64,000 bases of DNA from Gammaproteobacteria bacterium (lineage in GTDB: Bacteria; Pseudomonadota; Gammaproteobacteria; Steroidobacterales; Steroidobacteraceae), in assembly GCA_027315105.1 (NCBI GenBank), contig DAHUYP010000076.1:62001-126000 (forward strand), read 5' to 3'. The translations under genes and the position numbers were made by a program. The number at the start of each line of letters is the position of its first letter. Positions within the stretch are counted from its first letter, which is position 1. Under the pieces are notes generated by a model. The model saw only the letters and a program-made list of their open reading frames with translations. It was not told where the DNA came from and ran no database searches. Positions 24,804 to 33,852 of the stretch are shown one piece after another.

Positions 24804-25939
24804 GCACCGAATCCGGCCAGGGCCGTGCGGCCGATGCGCTGACCCTGTTTGTCTGCGGCGACGTCATGCTCGGCCGCGGCGTCGACCAGATCCTGCCGAA
24901 CCCCAGCAAGCTGCAACTGTTCGAGCCGTGCGTGAGCTCGGCCGCGACCTACGTCGAGCTGGCGGAGCGCGCGAGCGGGCCGATCCGGAGGCCGGTCGGC
25001 TTCGACTACGTGTGGGGCGATGCGCTCGCGGAATTCGAGCGCGTGCGGCCGGAGGTTCGGATCGTGAATCTGGAGACCGCGGTCACCGTCAGCCCCGACG
25101 CCTGGCCGCAGAAGCGCGTTCACTACCGCATGCACCCGGCCAATGTGCCCTGCCTGACGGCCGCCGGGATCGATTGCTGCGTGCTGGCCAACAACCACGT
25201 CATGGACTGGGGCCACTCGGGTCTGGAGGAAACGCTGGCCGCGCTGCGTGCGGCCGGCATCCGTACGGCCGGTGCGGGGCGCGACGATTCCGAGGCGGGC
25301 GCTCCGGCGATCATCGAATCGGCCGGGCGGCGGCTGCTGGTGTTCGGTTTCGCGGTGGAGAACAGCGGCGTGCCGCGCGCATGGACGGCGACCCGGGATC
25401 AGCCGGGCGTGAACTGTCTGAAGGACCTGTCGCCGCACAGCGTCGATCTGGCGGTGCGGCAGATCTCGCGGCAGGCCGGCAAGGGCGATGTCGTCGTGGC
25501 GTCCATCCACTGGGGCGGCAATTGGGGCTATGAGGTCTCGCCGCACGAACGCGAATTTGCCCATCGTCTCATCGACCGGGCGGATGTCGATCTGGTGCAC
25601 GGCCATTCCTCGCATCATGCGCGCGGTATCGAGGTCTATCATCACAAGGCGATACTGTATGGTTGCGGCGACCTGCTCAATGACTATGAAGGCATCGCCG
25701 GGCACGAGGATTACCGCGGCGATCTCGGGCTGATGTATTTCCCGGCTCTGGACCCGCAGAACGGCAATCTGCTGCGGCTGTCGATGATGGCTACGCGCAC
25801 CCGCCACTTCCGTATCAATCGGGCGCCGCCCGATGCCGCCGCCTGGCTGTCGGTGACGCTGGAGCGCGAGTGCCGAAAGCTCGGGTCGCGGCCGGTGCGG
25901 CGCGCCGACGGCAGTCTGGCGCTGGAGTGGGACACCTAG
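24800..25939 (+). CDS. CapA-family (poly-gamma-glutamate synthesis-type) metallophosphatase
   Basis: A 379-residue protein of the CapA/PGA_cap family with metallophosphatase-like motifs: VCGDVMLGRGVDQI, IVNLETAVT, VLANNHVMDWG, SIHWGGNWG and VHGHSSHHARGIE. No signal peptide or membrane anchor is seen, unlike capsule-anchoring CapA, so a cytoplasmic phosphoesterase role is more likely. A CapA-like gene (Rv0574c) sits next to pncB2 in the mycobacterial DosR regulon; here the CapA gene is likewise followed by the NAD-salvage pair. Confidence 0.88.
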   Translation: MSTESGQGRAADALTLFVCGDVMLGRGVDQILPNPSKLQLFEPCVSSAATYVELAERASGPIRRPVGFDYVWGDALAEFERVRPEVRIVNLETAVTVSPDAWPQKRVHYRMHPANVPCLTAAGIDCCVLANNHVMDWGHSGLEETLAALRAAGIRTAGAGRDDSEAGAPAIIESAGRRLLVFGFAVENSGVPRAWTATRDQPGVNCLKDLSPHSVDLAVRQISRQAGKGDVVVASIHWGGNWGYEVSPHEREFAHRLIDRADVDLVHGHSSHHARGIEVYHHKAILYGCGDLLNDYEGIAGHEDYRGDLGLMYFPALDPQNGNLLRLSMMATRTRHFRINRAPPDAAAWLSVTLERECRKLGSRPVRRADGSLALEWDT

Positions 25940-26191
25940 CGAGGCCCCGGCCGCCGCTTGCCCGCCGCCGGGCGCGCTGCGGCGGTGCAATGCGCAGTAA
26001 TACGGACGCTGGGTGTCCGCCGCGCCGGGTAGCATGCTCGGCGGCTGGTGCGCGGCAGGTGCGAATATGCCGGCGCAAAGGTTGTGGTTGGGAACCATGG
26101 GGGGCGATGCCATGAATGTCGGATACAGCTGCCGGCGCGACGACCTGGCCGCTCGCGCGAGCGCAGCGCTGCGGCCCTGACGGGCTGCGCG

Positions 26192-26776
26192 ATGGCCACG
26201 ACGCCGCAGCCCGGGGACGCGCTGATCATCGTCGACGTACAGCGCGACTTCCTGCCCGGCGGCGCTCTGGGCGTGGCCGGCGGCGATGCCGTCGTTCCGG
26301 TGCTCAATCACTGCATCGCGGAATTCCTGCGCCGCGGCCTGCCGATCTATGCCACGCGCGATTGGCACCCGTCGGAGCATTGCTCGTTCCGCGAGCGCGG
26401 CGGCCCGTGGCCGCCACATTGCGTCGCCGGCTCACCCGGGGCGCAATTTGCCCCAACCCTGACGCTTCCGGGCAGCGCCGGCGTGGTGTCGAAGGCAGTC
26501 GAGCCGGAGGCGGATGCCTATTCGGGCTTCGAGGGCACCGATCTGGCGGCGCGCCTGCATCGGCACGGCTGCCGGCGAGTCGTAATCGGCGGCCTCGCCA
26601 CCGAATACTGCGTGCGGGCGACCGCGCTCGATGCGCGCAAGCTCGGCCTGGACGTGATCGTGCTGGAGGACGCGATCCGGCCGGTGGAGGTCCGGCGCGG
26701 CGACGCCGAGCGCGCGCTGGCCGAGCTGCGCGCCGGCGGCGTGCGGGTGGCGAACTCGCGCGAGGTGTGCGGATGA
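26192..26776 (+). CDS. pncA: Nicotinamidase
   Basis: A 194-residue isochorismatase-fold enzyme converting nicotinamide to nicotinate. The catalytic aspartate lies in VDVQRDFLPGGAL, the metal site in TRDWHPSEHCSF, and the catalytic cysteine in GGLATEYCVRATALDA. Typical length for PncA. The ATG at 26192 starts close to the conserved domain. Its stop overlaps the pncB start (ATGA), so the two consecutive salvage steps are translationally coupled. The 252-bp gap before it (25940-26191) has a 5-bp inverted repeat at 26003-26019 and no clear gene. Confidence 0.92.
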   Translation: MATTPQPGDALIIVDVQRDFLPGGALGVAGGDAVVPVLNHCIAEFLRRGLPIYATRDWHPSEHCSFRERGGPWPPHCVAGSPGAQFAPTLTLPGSAGVVSKAVEPEADAYSGFEGTDLAARLHRHGCRRVVIGGLATEYCVRATALDARKLGLDVIVLEDAIRPVEVRRGDAERALAELRAGGVRVANSREVCG

Positions 26777-28131
26777 GCGAGCTGTCGTCGCCGCTGGTGA
26801 CGGACCTGTATCAGCTGACGATGGCGCAGGCGTATTTGGCGCTCGGAATGCGCGCTACGGCCGTGTTCGAGGTGTTCGTCCGCCGGCTGCCGCGGCAGCG
26901 CCGGTTCCTGCTTGCGGCCGGTCTCGAGCAGGCGATCGATTATCTGGAAGCGCTGCGCTTTGGCGATGGCGAGCTGCGCTTTCTCGACAGTCTCGGTACC
27001 TTCTCACCGCAGTTCCTGCGTGAACTGTCGTCGCTGCGCTTCACCGGCTGCGTGCACGCGATGCCGGAGGGGACGCCGTTCTTTGCCAATGAGCCCATCC
27101 TGCGGGTGACCGCGCCGATCATCGAGGCGCAGTTCGTCGAGAGTCGTCTGCTCAATCTGGTGCATTTCCAGACGCTGATCGCCAGCAAGGCGGTGCGCTG
27201 CGTGCTCGTCGCGCAAGGCCGCCGCCTGATCGATTTCGGTCTGCGCCGCGCCCACGGGTCCGAGGCCGCGATTCACGCGGCGCGGGCCGCCTACCTGGCG
27301 GGGTTCGATGCCACGGCGACGGTGCAGGCCGGGCGCCAGTACGGTATTCCGCTGTCGGGCACGATGGCGCACTCCTATATCGAAGCGCACGAGCGCGAGG
27401 AGGACGCCTTCCGCCACTTTCTCGACGCCAACCCGGGCCCGACCACGCTGCTGATCGACACCTATGATACGCGGCGCGCGGCGCGGCGCGTGGCTGCCCT
27501 GGCGAGCCAGCAGCGAGCGTTGGGCGCCGCGGGCCGAATCCAGGCGGTGCGCATCGACAGCGGCGACCTCGCGGCACAGGCCCAGGCGGTGCGGCAGATC
27601 CTCGACGCCGATGGCTGTGGCTCGGTACGCATCGTCCTGAGCGGCAGCCTGGACGAATACCAGGTGCAGGCATTGCTGGCCGCGAACACGCCGGTGGATG
27701 CCTTCGGTATCGGCACCCATATGGTGGTGTCGCAGGACGCGCCCGCGCTCGATATCGCCTACAAGCTCGAGGAATACGCCGGCCAGGGGCGACGCAAGCG
27801 CTCGCCCGGGAAGGCGACCTGGCCGGGCCGCAAGCAGGTCTACCGCCAGCGCAGCGCGCAGGGCCGATGGACCGGGGACTGCGTGGCGCTCGCCGACGAG
27901 GCCATGGACGGAGAGCCTCTGCTGCAGGAAGTCATGCGCGACGGGCGCCGCATCCGCGATCTGCCGACCTTGTCCGCGAGCCGTGAATTCTGCCGCCAGC
28001 AGGTGGCGCAACTGCCGTCCGAGCTGCGCCAGCTCGAGCACGGCGAATGCAGCTACCCGGTGCGCATTTCGCCGCGGGTCGAGGCGCTGGCGCACGAGCT
28101 CGATGCCCGCGACGAGCTGCATGCGCATTAA
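26773..28131 (+). CDS. pncB: Nicotinate phosphoribosyltransferase
   Basis: A 452-residue NAPRTase making nicotinate mononucleotide from nicotinate and PRPP. Motifs include the N-terminal LVTDLYQLTMAQAY, the active-site region DFGLRRAHG, GTMAHSYIEA, LLIDTYDTRRAA, and the PRPP region FGIGTHMVV. It forms an operon with pncA, giving the nicotinamide-nicotinate-NaMN route of NAD salvage. Placement after a CapA-like gene parallels Rv0573c-Rv0574c of Mycobacterium tuberculosis. Confidence 0.93.
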   Translation: MSELSSPLVTDLYQLTMAQAYLALGMRATAVFEVFVRRLPRQRRFLLAAGLEQAIDYLEALRFGDGELRFLDSLGTFSPQFLRELSSLRFTGCVHAMPEGTPFFANEPILRVTAPIIEAQFVESRLLNLVHFQTLIASKAVRCVLVAQGRRLIDFGLRRAHGSEAAIHAARAAYLAGFDATATVQAGRQYGIPLSGTMAHSYIEAHEREEDAFRHFLDANPGPTTLLIDTYDTRRAARRVAALASQQRALGAAGRIQAVRIDSGDLAAQAQAVRQILDADGCGSVRIVLSGSLDEYQVQALLAANTPVDAFGIGTHMVVSQDAPALDIAYKLEEYAGQGRRKRSPGKATWPGRKQVYRQRSAQGRWTGDCVALADEAMDGEPLLQEVMRDGRRIRDLPTLSASREFCRQQVAQLPSELRQLEHGECSYPVRISPRVEALAHELDARDELHAH

Positions 28132-28197
28132 TACTGACGCGTCGCCTGCCGGCCCTGACCTACGATGACCGCTGGCACCGATGGAACGGAGAGCGAC

Positions 28198-28602
28198 ATG
28201 AACGAGAAGGTCGGTAGCCCGAGGATTGGGCAGTGGTACCTGCGCGGCGACAAAGGCGAGGAATTCGTCGTCACCGGCCGCGACGAACGCGCCGGCACGA
28301 TCGAGATCCAGACTGTCGACGGCGATCTCGACGAGATCGATGAGAATTACTGGAGCGCGATGTCCCTGGAGCTGGCCGAGCCGCCGGAGGACTGGACCGG
28401 TCCGGTGGATGTCGAGCTCGATCAGAGCGGCGAAGCTCCGGGGGTCCTGCCCGCGGCGTCGGAGTCACTGCAGCCCATCCGGGCGGAGACCGAGGCGTGG
28501 GAAGACGCCACGGCGCCGGAGGAACGCGACCCGCTCGATGAGGGTCGTGCCGCGGAGGAACCGTTGTCCGAACATCCGACTGCCGAGGCGCGCACGCGCT
28601 GA
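28198..28602 (+). CDS. Small acidic protein (DUF6763-like)
   Basis: A 134-residue very acidic protein. The N-terminal half (RIGQWYLRGDKGEEFVVTG, then DGDLDEIDENYW) resembles DUF6763, a small family of unknown function seen mostly in gammaproteobacteria. The C-terminal half is low-complexity (Glu, Ala, Pro) and probably disordered. GGAGAG precedes the ATG at 28198; an upstream in-frame ATG at 28165 lacks such a site. Confidence 0.72.
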   Translation: MNEKVGSPRIGQWYLRGDKGEEFVVTGRDERAGTIEIQTVDGDLDEIDENYWSAMSLELAEPPEDWTGPVDVELDQSGEAPGVLPAASESLQPIRAETEAWEDATAPEERDPLDEGRAAEEPLSEHPTAEARTR

Positions 28603-28685
28603 CGGCTCAGCCAGCGCCGGATGGTGCCCGGCCCGAGGCGAGCGCGGCCGCGGAACGGCGGCCGGCATCTCGGGCATCGAATCGT

Positions 28686-29234
28686 TCACGAAAGTACGTG
28701 CACCGTGCTGGCCTGGGGCCCGCGATCGCCCGCCTCCTCCACGAAGCTGACTTCGGTGCCGGTGTTGAGATCCTCGAACGGGCGTTCCAGGACGCTGTTG
28801 CGATGGAAATAGATGAGCCGACCATCGTCGGTTTCGATGCGGCCGAAGCCCTGGTCCGCGTTGAGCTCGCAGATCCGGCCATGCGGCAATCCTGTGTGCA
28901 CTTTGACGTCGCCGCGGTGCTCGCGCTCGTAGTCCTCGAGCTTGCGGCGCGCGGCGCGGAACGCGTCGCGAAGTGCAACGTACGGATCCTCGTGCGCGTG
29001 CGTGGCCGGGTGCGAGCGTTGAATGGCGATCTGCGCTCCGGGCACCGTGATGTCGATCTTGACGTCGAACAGGCCGCCCTGGTGATGATGCCGGTGGGGC
29101 TCTTCCACCACGATGTGGCAGTGCATGATGTGCGCGCTGAAGCGGTCCAGGCGCGCTGCGAGCTGACGCACCCTCGCCTCGAGCGCGGGCGAAGGCTCCA
29201 TGTTCCGAAACGTGACCTGCAGCGGCAGTTTCAA
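28686..29234 (-). CDS. HPF/RaiA-type ribosome hibernation factor fused to a cold-shock domain
   Basis: A 182-residue two-domain protein. Residues 1-110 are HPF/RaiA-like (LPLQVTFRNMEPSPALEARV, then a His-rich HRHHHQGGLFDVKIDITVPG and DPYVALRDAFRAARRKLEDY). The C-terminal 70 residues form a cold-shock domain with the RNP-like motifs GRICELNADQGFGRIE and LIYFHRNSV. It should bind ribosomes and single-stranded RNA. The start is TTG at 29234 behind a GAGGAGA site; the open frame upstream is shadow. It is the last gene of a minus-strand run with rtcB. Rv0079 (DATIN) is the comparable hibernation-type factor of the DosR regulon. Confidence 0.88.
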   Translation of the reverse strand: MKLPLQVTFRNMEPSPALEARVRQLAARLDRFSAHIMHCHIVVEEPHRHHHQGGLFDVKIDITVPGAQIAIQRSHPATHAHEDPYVALRDAFRAARRKLEDYEREHRGDVKVHTGLPHGRICELNADQGFGRIETDDGRLIYFHRNSVLERPFEDLNTGTEVSFVEEAGDRGPQASTVHVLS

Positions 29235-29322
29235 GACGCGCTCTCCTCGATCGATGCAGCCATTCGCATGCTGGGCCGTGCGTGGCGGATATGGAATACG
29301 AAGATCTACATACGCCCGGGCT

Positions 29323-30753
29323 TCAGCCCTTGATGCAGACCAGCGGCTCCAGACGGGCCACCTTGTGCGCCAGCTGCGCCGCCTCGGCGGCATCGACCAC
29401 CTGATCGATGCTCTTGTAGGCCTCCGGCGCCTCTTCCGCGACGCCGCGCATGGACGGACTGCGGATCAGGATGCCGCGTTCGGCCAGCTGCGCGACGATC
29501 TGACGGCCGCTCCAGCGCTTGGCGGCGCCGGTGCGCGACATGCTGCGGCCGGCGCCGTGACAGGCCGAGCCGAAGGCGCGGGCGCCGTCGGCATGGGCGC
29601 CGACCAGCACGAATGAGCCGGTACCCATCGATCCACCGATCAGCACCGGTTGACCGACCGTCCGCAGCGCATCAGGAACGTCCGCGTGACCGGGTCCGAA
29701 TGCACGGGTCGCGCCCTTGCGATGCACGAACAGGCGGCGCGGGGCGCCATCGACCTGATGGGTCTCTTCCTTGCAGATGTTGTGCGAGACATCGTAGAGC
29801 ACGCGCAACGTGGCGGCCGGCAGCAGCCGCGAAAATACCTCCCGCAGCAGGTGTGTAAGTACCTGCCGATTGGCGAGCGCACAATTGCTGGCCGCGCGCA
29901 TGGCGCCGAGGTAGCGCTGGCCGAGATCCGAGCGGATCGGCGCGCAGGCGAGCTCGCGGTCCGGCAGCTGCAGTCCGAACGAGGGCGCCGCATGCACCAT
30001 TTCCTGCAGATAGTCGGTGCCGATCTGATGCCCGAGTCCGCGCGAGCCGCAATGGATGCTGACGACGACATCGTCGCGATGCAGCTCCAGGATCTCGGCG
30101 ACCTCGGGCCGGTAGATCTCGCTGACGGCCTGGATCTCGAGGTAATGATTGCCGGAACCCAACGTGCCGAGCTGGTCGCGCATGCGCGCATAGGCGCGCG
30201 GCGAGACGCACGCGGGTTTGGCGTGCAGAACCTGCCCGCCGTCCTCGATGCGCAGCAGGTCGGCGGGCTCGCCGTAGCCGTGCTCGACGGCCCACCGTGC
30301 ACCGCCCGTCAGCACCTCACCGAGCTGCGCATCGTCGAGGTGCAGATAGCCGCCGCGACCCATGCCGGCCGGGATGGCGCGCGCAAGCTCGTTGGCGAGC
30401 GCCAGCTGGTGCGGTTCGAACTGTGGGCGCCGCAGAGCCGTCAGGACCGTGCGTACGCCGCAGGAGATATCGAAACCGACACCGCCGGCGGACACCACGC
30501 CGCCGGCGTCCGCGTCGAAGGCTGCGACGCCGCCGATCGGGAACCCGTAACCCCAGTGGGCATCCGGCATGGCATAGGCAGCCTCGACGATGCCCGGAAG
30601 TCGTGTGACGTTGACGAGTTGCTGGCGCACCTTCTCGTCCATGGCGCGCAGCAGTGCCTCATCGGCATACAGTACGGCCGCAACACGCATCGGCGCCCTC
30701 GGCGCGATGCGCCACTCGGTGGCGCTCACGCGTTCCCATCCGTCAAGATCCAA
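29323..30753 (-). CDS. rtcB: RtcB RNA-splicing ligase
   Basis: A 476-residue 3'-phosphate RNA ligase. Mn-binding and GMP-attachment motifs are intact: GGVGFDISCGVRTV, SIHCGSRGLGHQIG, DVSHNICKEE, LIGGSMGTGSFVL, and the guanylated histidine in SACHGAGRSMSR. It starts at TTG (30753) behind a strong AGGAGG site. RtcB rejoins RNAs with 2',3'-cyclic phosphate or 3'-phosphate ends and needs archease for efficient turnover; archease is encoded 5 kb upstream in the same direction. Confidence 0.94.
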   Translation of the reverse strand: MDLDGWERVSATEWRIAPRAPMRVAAVLYADEALLRAMDEKVRQQLVNVTRLPGIVEAAYAMPDAHWGYGFPIGGVAAFDADAGGVVSAGGVGFDISCGVRTVLTALRRPQFEPHQLALANELARAIPAGMGRGGYLHLDDAQLGEVLTGGARWAVEHGYGEPADLLRIEDGGQVLHAKPACVSPRAYARMRDQLGTLGSGNHYLEIQAVSEIYRPEVAEILELHRDDVVVSIHCGSRGLGHQIGTDYLQEMVHAAPSFGLQLPDRELACAPIRSDLGQRYLGAMRAASNCALANRQVLTHLLREVFSRLLPAATLRVLYDVSHNICKEETHQVDGAPRRLFVHRKGATRAFGPGHADVPDALRTVGQPVLIGGSMGTGSFVLVGAHADGARAFGSACHGAGRSMSRTGAAKRWSGRQIVAQLAERGILIRSPSMRGVAEEAPEAYKSIDQVVDAAEAAQLAHKVARLEPLVCIKG

Positions 30754-30791
30754 GTGCGTCCTCCTGCGCGCCGGGCATGCCGCGTCTGCGC

Positions 30792-33617
30792 CTACGCCAG
30801 GTCCGGCTCGCCACAGTGCTGCAGAATATGCTCGCGGGCCGCATCGCGCAGCCTGACGGCGGCGTCGAATGCGTCGCCGCCCGCGGCCGGCGCCAGCGGC
30901 AGGCCGAAGACGGCGCCGATCGGTACCCGATGCGGCAGGTGCTGCTGGTCGCGCAGCAGCGAGCGCGTTCCGCGCAGCGCCAGCGGGATGACCGGCACGC
31001 CCGCCGCCACGGCCGCCTGGAATGCGCCCAGATGGAATGGGCTCAGACCCGTCTGCCGTGTGAACGTGCCTTCCGGGTAGACCACCAGCGATTGCCCGAG
31101 CGCCAGCGCTCGTTGCAGCCGTTGCACCTCGGCGGCGCTGTGCTCGGCCGAGAAGCGTTCGATGAACAGCGTGCCGAGCCGGCTCAGACAGGCACGCAGC
31201 AGCGGCAGGCGTTGCAGCTCGGTCTTGGCGACGAAGCCATGAGGGTCCGACAGCAAAGCGGTGACGAACACGCTGTCCACGTAGCTGCTATGGTTGACCA
31301 CGAGGACATGAGGCGAGCGCAGATCGAGCGTGCTCTGGCCGGTGATCGAGAACGGGATGCGCCAGGCGCGGATGAGCCAGCGCGCCACGCGGTGATTCAG
31401 CGCCCAGGCCGGGGCGGCACGCCGCTGCAGCAACAGCAACGGCAGGAAGACAGCAGCGATGCCGGCAAGGCTGCTCCAGCAATACAGACCATAGGCGAGG
31501 TGCGCGGCGGTCTGCAGGGTCCCGTGCAGCCTCTGCCGGACAGCATCGGCCGACAGTCGCCAGACCTGCCGTGCGACGCTTGCGCGGGCGCGGGCGAGGG
31601 AGCCGTGCTCGTATGCGGCGCGAGTGGCTGCGCGCCGCAGCTTGCCGCTCGAGGTCTTGAGCACGGTCCTGGGCGCGGCCAGCAGAACCTCATCCGGTGG
31701 CTCGCCGATCGAATCCACGACCGACTGGTTGATACGCCGGACCATGAGCGCACGCCGTGCGGGATCGGTCTCGTGGGTCTCGGCCAGCACGATGAGCTTC
31801 TCCGTGGCGGTGTTGGGCTCACGAGCGCCGAACGCCGCTACGCATCCCTTGCGCACCCCGTCGACCTCCGCGACCTCGCGTTCGAGCTGCTCCGGATGGA
31901 TATGGCGGCCGCGGCGGATGATGATGTCCTTGGTACGGCCGGTGATGTAGATCTCGCCGCCGGCCAGATAGGCGCGATCGCCGGTGTCGCGCCACGCGCC
32001 GTGCAGCAGCTGCGCCGTGGCGTCCGGATTGCCGAAGTAACCATCGGTGGCCGACGGTCCGCAGAATTGGAGCGCTCCTTCGACACGCTCGGGAAGCTCG
32101 GAGCCGACGCCGTCGATGATGCGTACCTGGTAGCCCGGCAGCGGCTGCCCGCAGGACACGAACCGCAGCGCATGCGGATGATCCTGCGGCGCCGCCAGGG
32201 CGAGGCCTCGGCGCGCAAATTGATCGCGGTCGACCCGATCGACCATCGGGCCTCGATCGACCGGTGGGAACGTCACGCCTACCGCCGCCTCGGCCAGCCC
32301 GTACACGGGCGTCATCGCCGTGGAACGAAAGCCATGGCGCGCAAAGCGCTGCTCGAAGCGCTCGAGGGTGTCGGCGGCGACCGGCTCGGCGCCGTTGAAC
32401 GCGATTCTCCAGCTCGACAGGTCGAGGCCGGCGAGATCCGCTTCGGCAATGCGCCGCGCGCACAGCTCGTAGCCGAAATTCGGTGAGGCCGAAAGGGTGC
32501 CGCGATAGTCGTGAATGGTGCGCAGCCAGCGCACGGGACGGGCCAGGAAGGCGGTCGGCGGCATGATGACCAGCAGGCAGCCGAAATACAGCGAGCCCAG
32601 CCAGGCGCCGATCAGTCCCATGTCGTGGTACAGGGGCAGCCAGCTCACGAATACGTCGGACTCGTCGGCGCGGATATGCGTGCCCATGGCACGGATGTTG
32701 GCCAGCACGTTGGCGTGCGTCAGCCTGACCCCCTTGGGCGCCCCGGTACTGCCGGAGGTGTACTGCAGCAGGGCGATCGAATCGGACGCCGGCGTCGCCA
32801 TCGGCGCCGCTGCGGGTTCGGCCGCCGCTGCCCCGGCCATCGCCAGCACGTCCTTCAACGTCGGCACCTGCAGCCGCAGCAGTCGAGCGGCCACGGCCGC
32901 TTCCGGCACGGTGATCAGCACCTGGACTTGTGCGTTGGCCAATACCGCGGCGTAGCGGCGCACGTGCTCCTCGAGCTGTGACGCGCGCACCGGCGGATAG
33001 ATCGGCACCGGCACGGCCCCCGCGAGCAACGCGCCGAAGAAGGCAAAGAAATAATCCATCCCGGTCGGTAGCATCAGCGCCACCGCTGCGCCGGGCGCAA
33101 TGCCGACGCGGTGCAATGACCCTGCGACCCGTTGCGCGCCCTCGTACAGCGCCCGGTAGCTCAAGGACGCGGCCGGCTGCTCTCCGAGTAATACCAGGTG
33201 CGCCGCATCCGGGTCGCGCTCCAGACGCCAGCGCAGGACTTCCGGCAGCGTGGTCGCTCGCGAGGGCTTGCCCGCCTGCAGCTGCCGGGTGCCGAGGCCG
33301 GCAGCGGGCGCGGTTGCGGGCGCCGGCAGGCCCGGGATCGGCGCGGGCAGCGGCGCGGCGCGCGCCGCACGCACAGCCTGCGCCAGATCGGCGACCGTCT
33401 CGACCTGGCCGAGGATGCTCTCGGGCAGGTGAGTCCCGAGCAACTGCTCCAGGCGCACCAGCAATTCGACTCGCGCCAGGCTGTCGAACCCGAGATCGCC
33501 CTCCAATGTGCTGTCGAGGCCGACCTCGGCAGCTTTGGAACCGGAACGATGCAGCTCCGTGTAGAGCATGCGCACTGCCTGCAACACGGTTGCCGCATCC
33601 GCGGGTCGCTGATCCAT
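30792..33617 (-). CDS. Three-domain protein: acyl carrier domain, fatty acyl-AMP ligase, PlsC-type acyltransferase
   Basis: A 941-residue fusion. Residues about 1-85 are an acyl carrier domain with the phosphopantetheine serine in GDLGFDSLARVEL. Next is an AMP-forming ligase of about 570 residues with LLQYTSGSTGAPKGV, VYGLAEAAVGVTF, DTGDRAYLAGGEIYITGRTKD, matching fatty acyl-AMP ligases. After a hydrophobic segment comes a PlsC-type acyltransferase with NHSSYVDS and VVYPEGTFTR. The protein could activate a fatty acid, load its own carrier and pass the acyl group to a lysolipid. Start at 33617 is preferred; 33644 is possible. Compare E. coli Aas, which has acyltransferase and ligase in the opposite order. 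Confidence 0.88.
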   Translation of the reverse strand: MDQRPADAATVLQAVRMLYTELHRSGSKAAEVGLDSTLEGDLGFDSLARVELLVRLEQLLGTHLPESILGQVETVADLAQAVRAARAAPLPAPIPGLPAPATAPAAGLGTRQLQAGKPSRATTLPEVLRWRLERDPDAAHLVLLGEQPAASLSYRALYEGAQRVAGSLHRVGIAPGAAVALMLPTGMDYFFAFFGALLAGAVPVPIYPPVRASQLEEHVRRYAAVLANAQVQVLITVPEAAVAARLLRLQVPTLKDVLAMAGAAAAEPAAAPMATPASDSIALLQYTSGSTGAPKGVRLTHANVLANIRAMGTHIRADESDVFVSWLPLYHDMGLIGAWLGSLYFGCLLVIMPPTAFLARPVRWLRTIHDYRGTLSASPNFGYELCARRIAEADLAGLDLSSWRIAFNGAEPVAADTLERFEQRFARHGFRSTAMTPVYGLAEAAVGVTFPPVDRGPMVDRVDRDQFARRGLALAAPQDHPHALRFVSCGQPLPGYQVRIIDGVGSELPERVEGALQFCGPSATDGYFGNPDATAQLLHGAWRDTGDRAYLAGGEIYITGRTKDIIIRRGRHIHPEQLEREVAEVDGVRKGCVAAFGAREPNTATEKLIVLAETHETDPARRALMVRRINQSVVDSIGEPPDEVLLAAPRTVLKTSSGKLRRAATRAAYEHGSLARARASVARQVWRLSADAVRQRLHGTLQTAAHLAYGLYCWSSLAGIAAVFLPLLLLQRRAAPAWALNHRVARWLIRAWRIPFSITGQSTLDLRSPHVLVVNHSSYVDSVFVTALLSDPHGFVAKTELQRLPLLRACLSRLGTLFIERFSAEHSAAEVQRLQRALALGQSLVVYPEGTFTRQTGLSPFHLGAFQAAVAAGVPVIPLALRGTRSLLRDQQHLPHRVPIGAVFGLPLAPAAGGDAFDAAVRLRDAAREHILQHCGEPDLA

Positions 33618-33852
33618 GATCGGTACTGTTACGCGTTCAGGCATGCACCGCATGCGCACTACTACGGATGCGTTGCGCATCGAAATCGCTTCGATCCGCA
33701 GCTCCGGTGGCCGCCTCGGAGCCCGACATGACGGCGACCATCGATCAGTCCCGGATCGCAGCCGCCTCGACGAGGACCTGCGTACGGCTGCGCGGGCTGT
33801 TCATGTACGATGCAACGCGGCAGGGTGGGGCAGTGCCCGGGCGCAGGCGCGC

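Noticed and set aside
24407-26419. 670-residue open frame on the minus strand opposite Usp, CapA and PncA
   Set aside because: The plus-strand genes have clear family motifs and overlapping starts; this frame has none.
33667-33695. Overlapping small palindromes upstream of the ACP-ligase-acyltransferase gene (GATGCG/CGCATC and ATCGAA/TTCGAT), considered as sites shared with 38492-38508
   Set aside because: Six-base arms are expected by chance at this frequency, and the spacing differs from the longer palindrome; not enough to propose a common operator.
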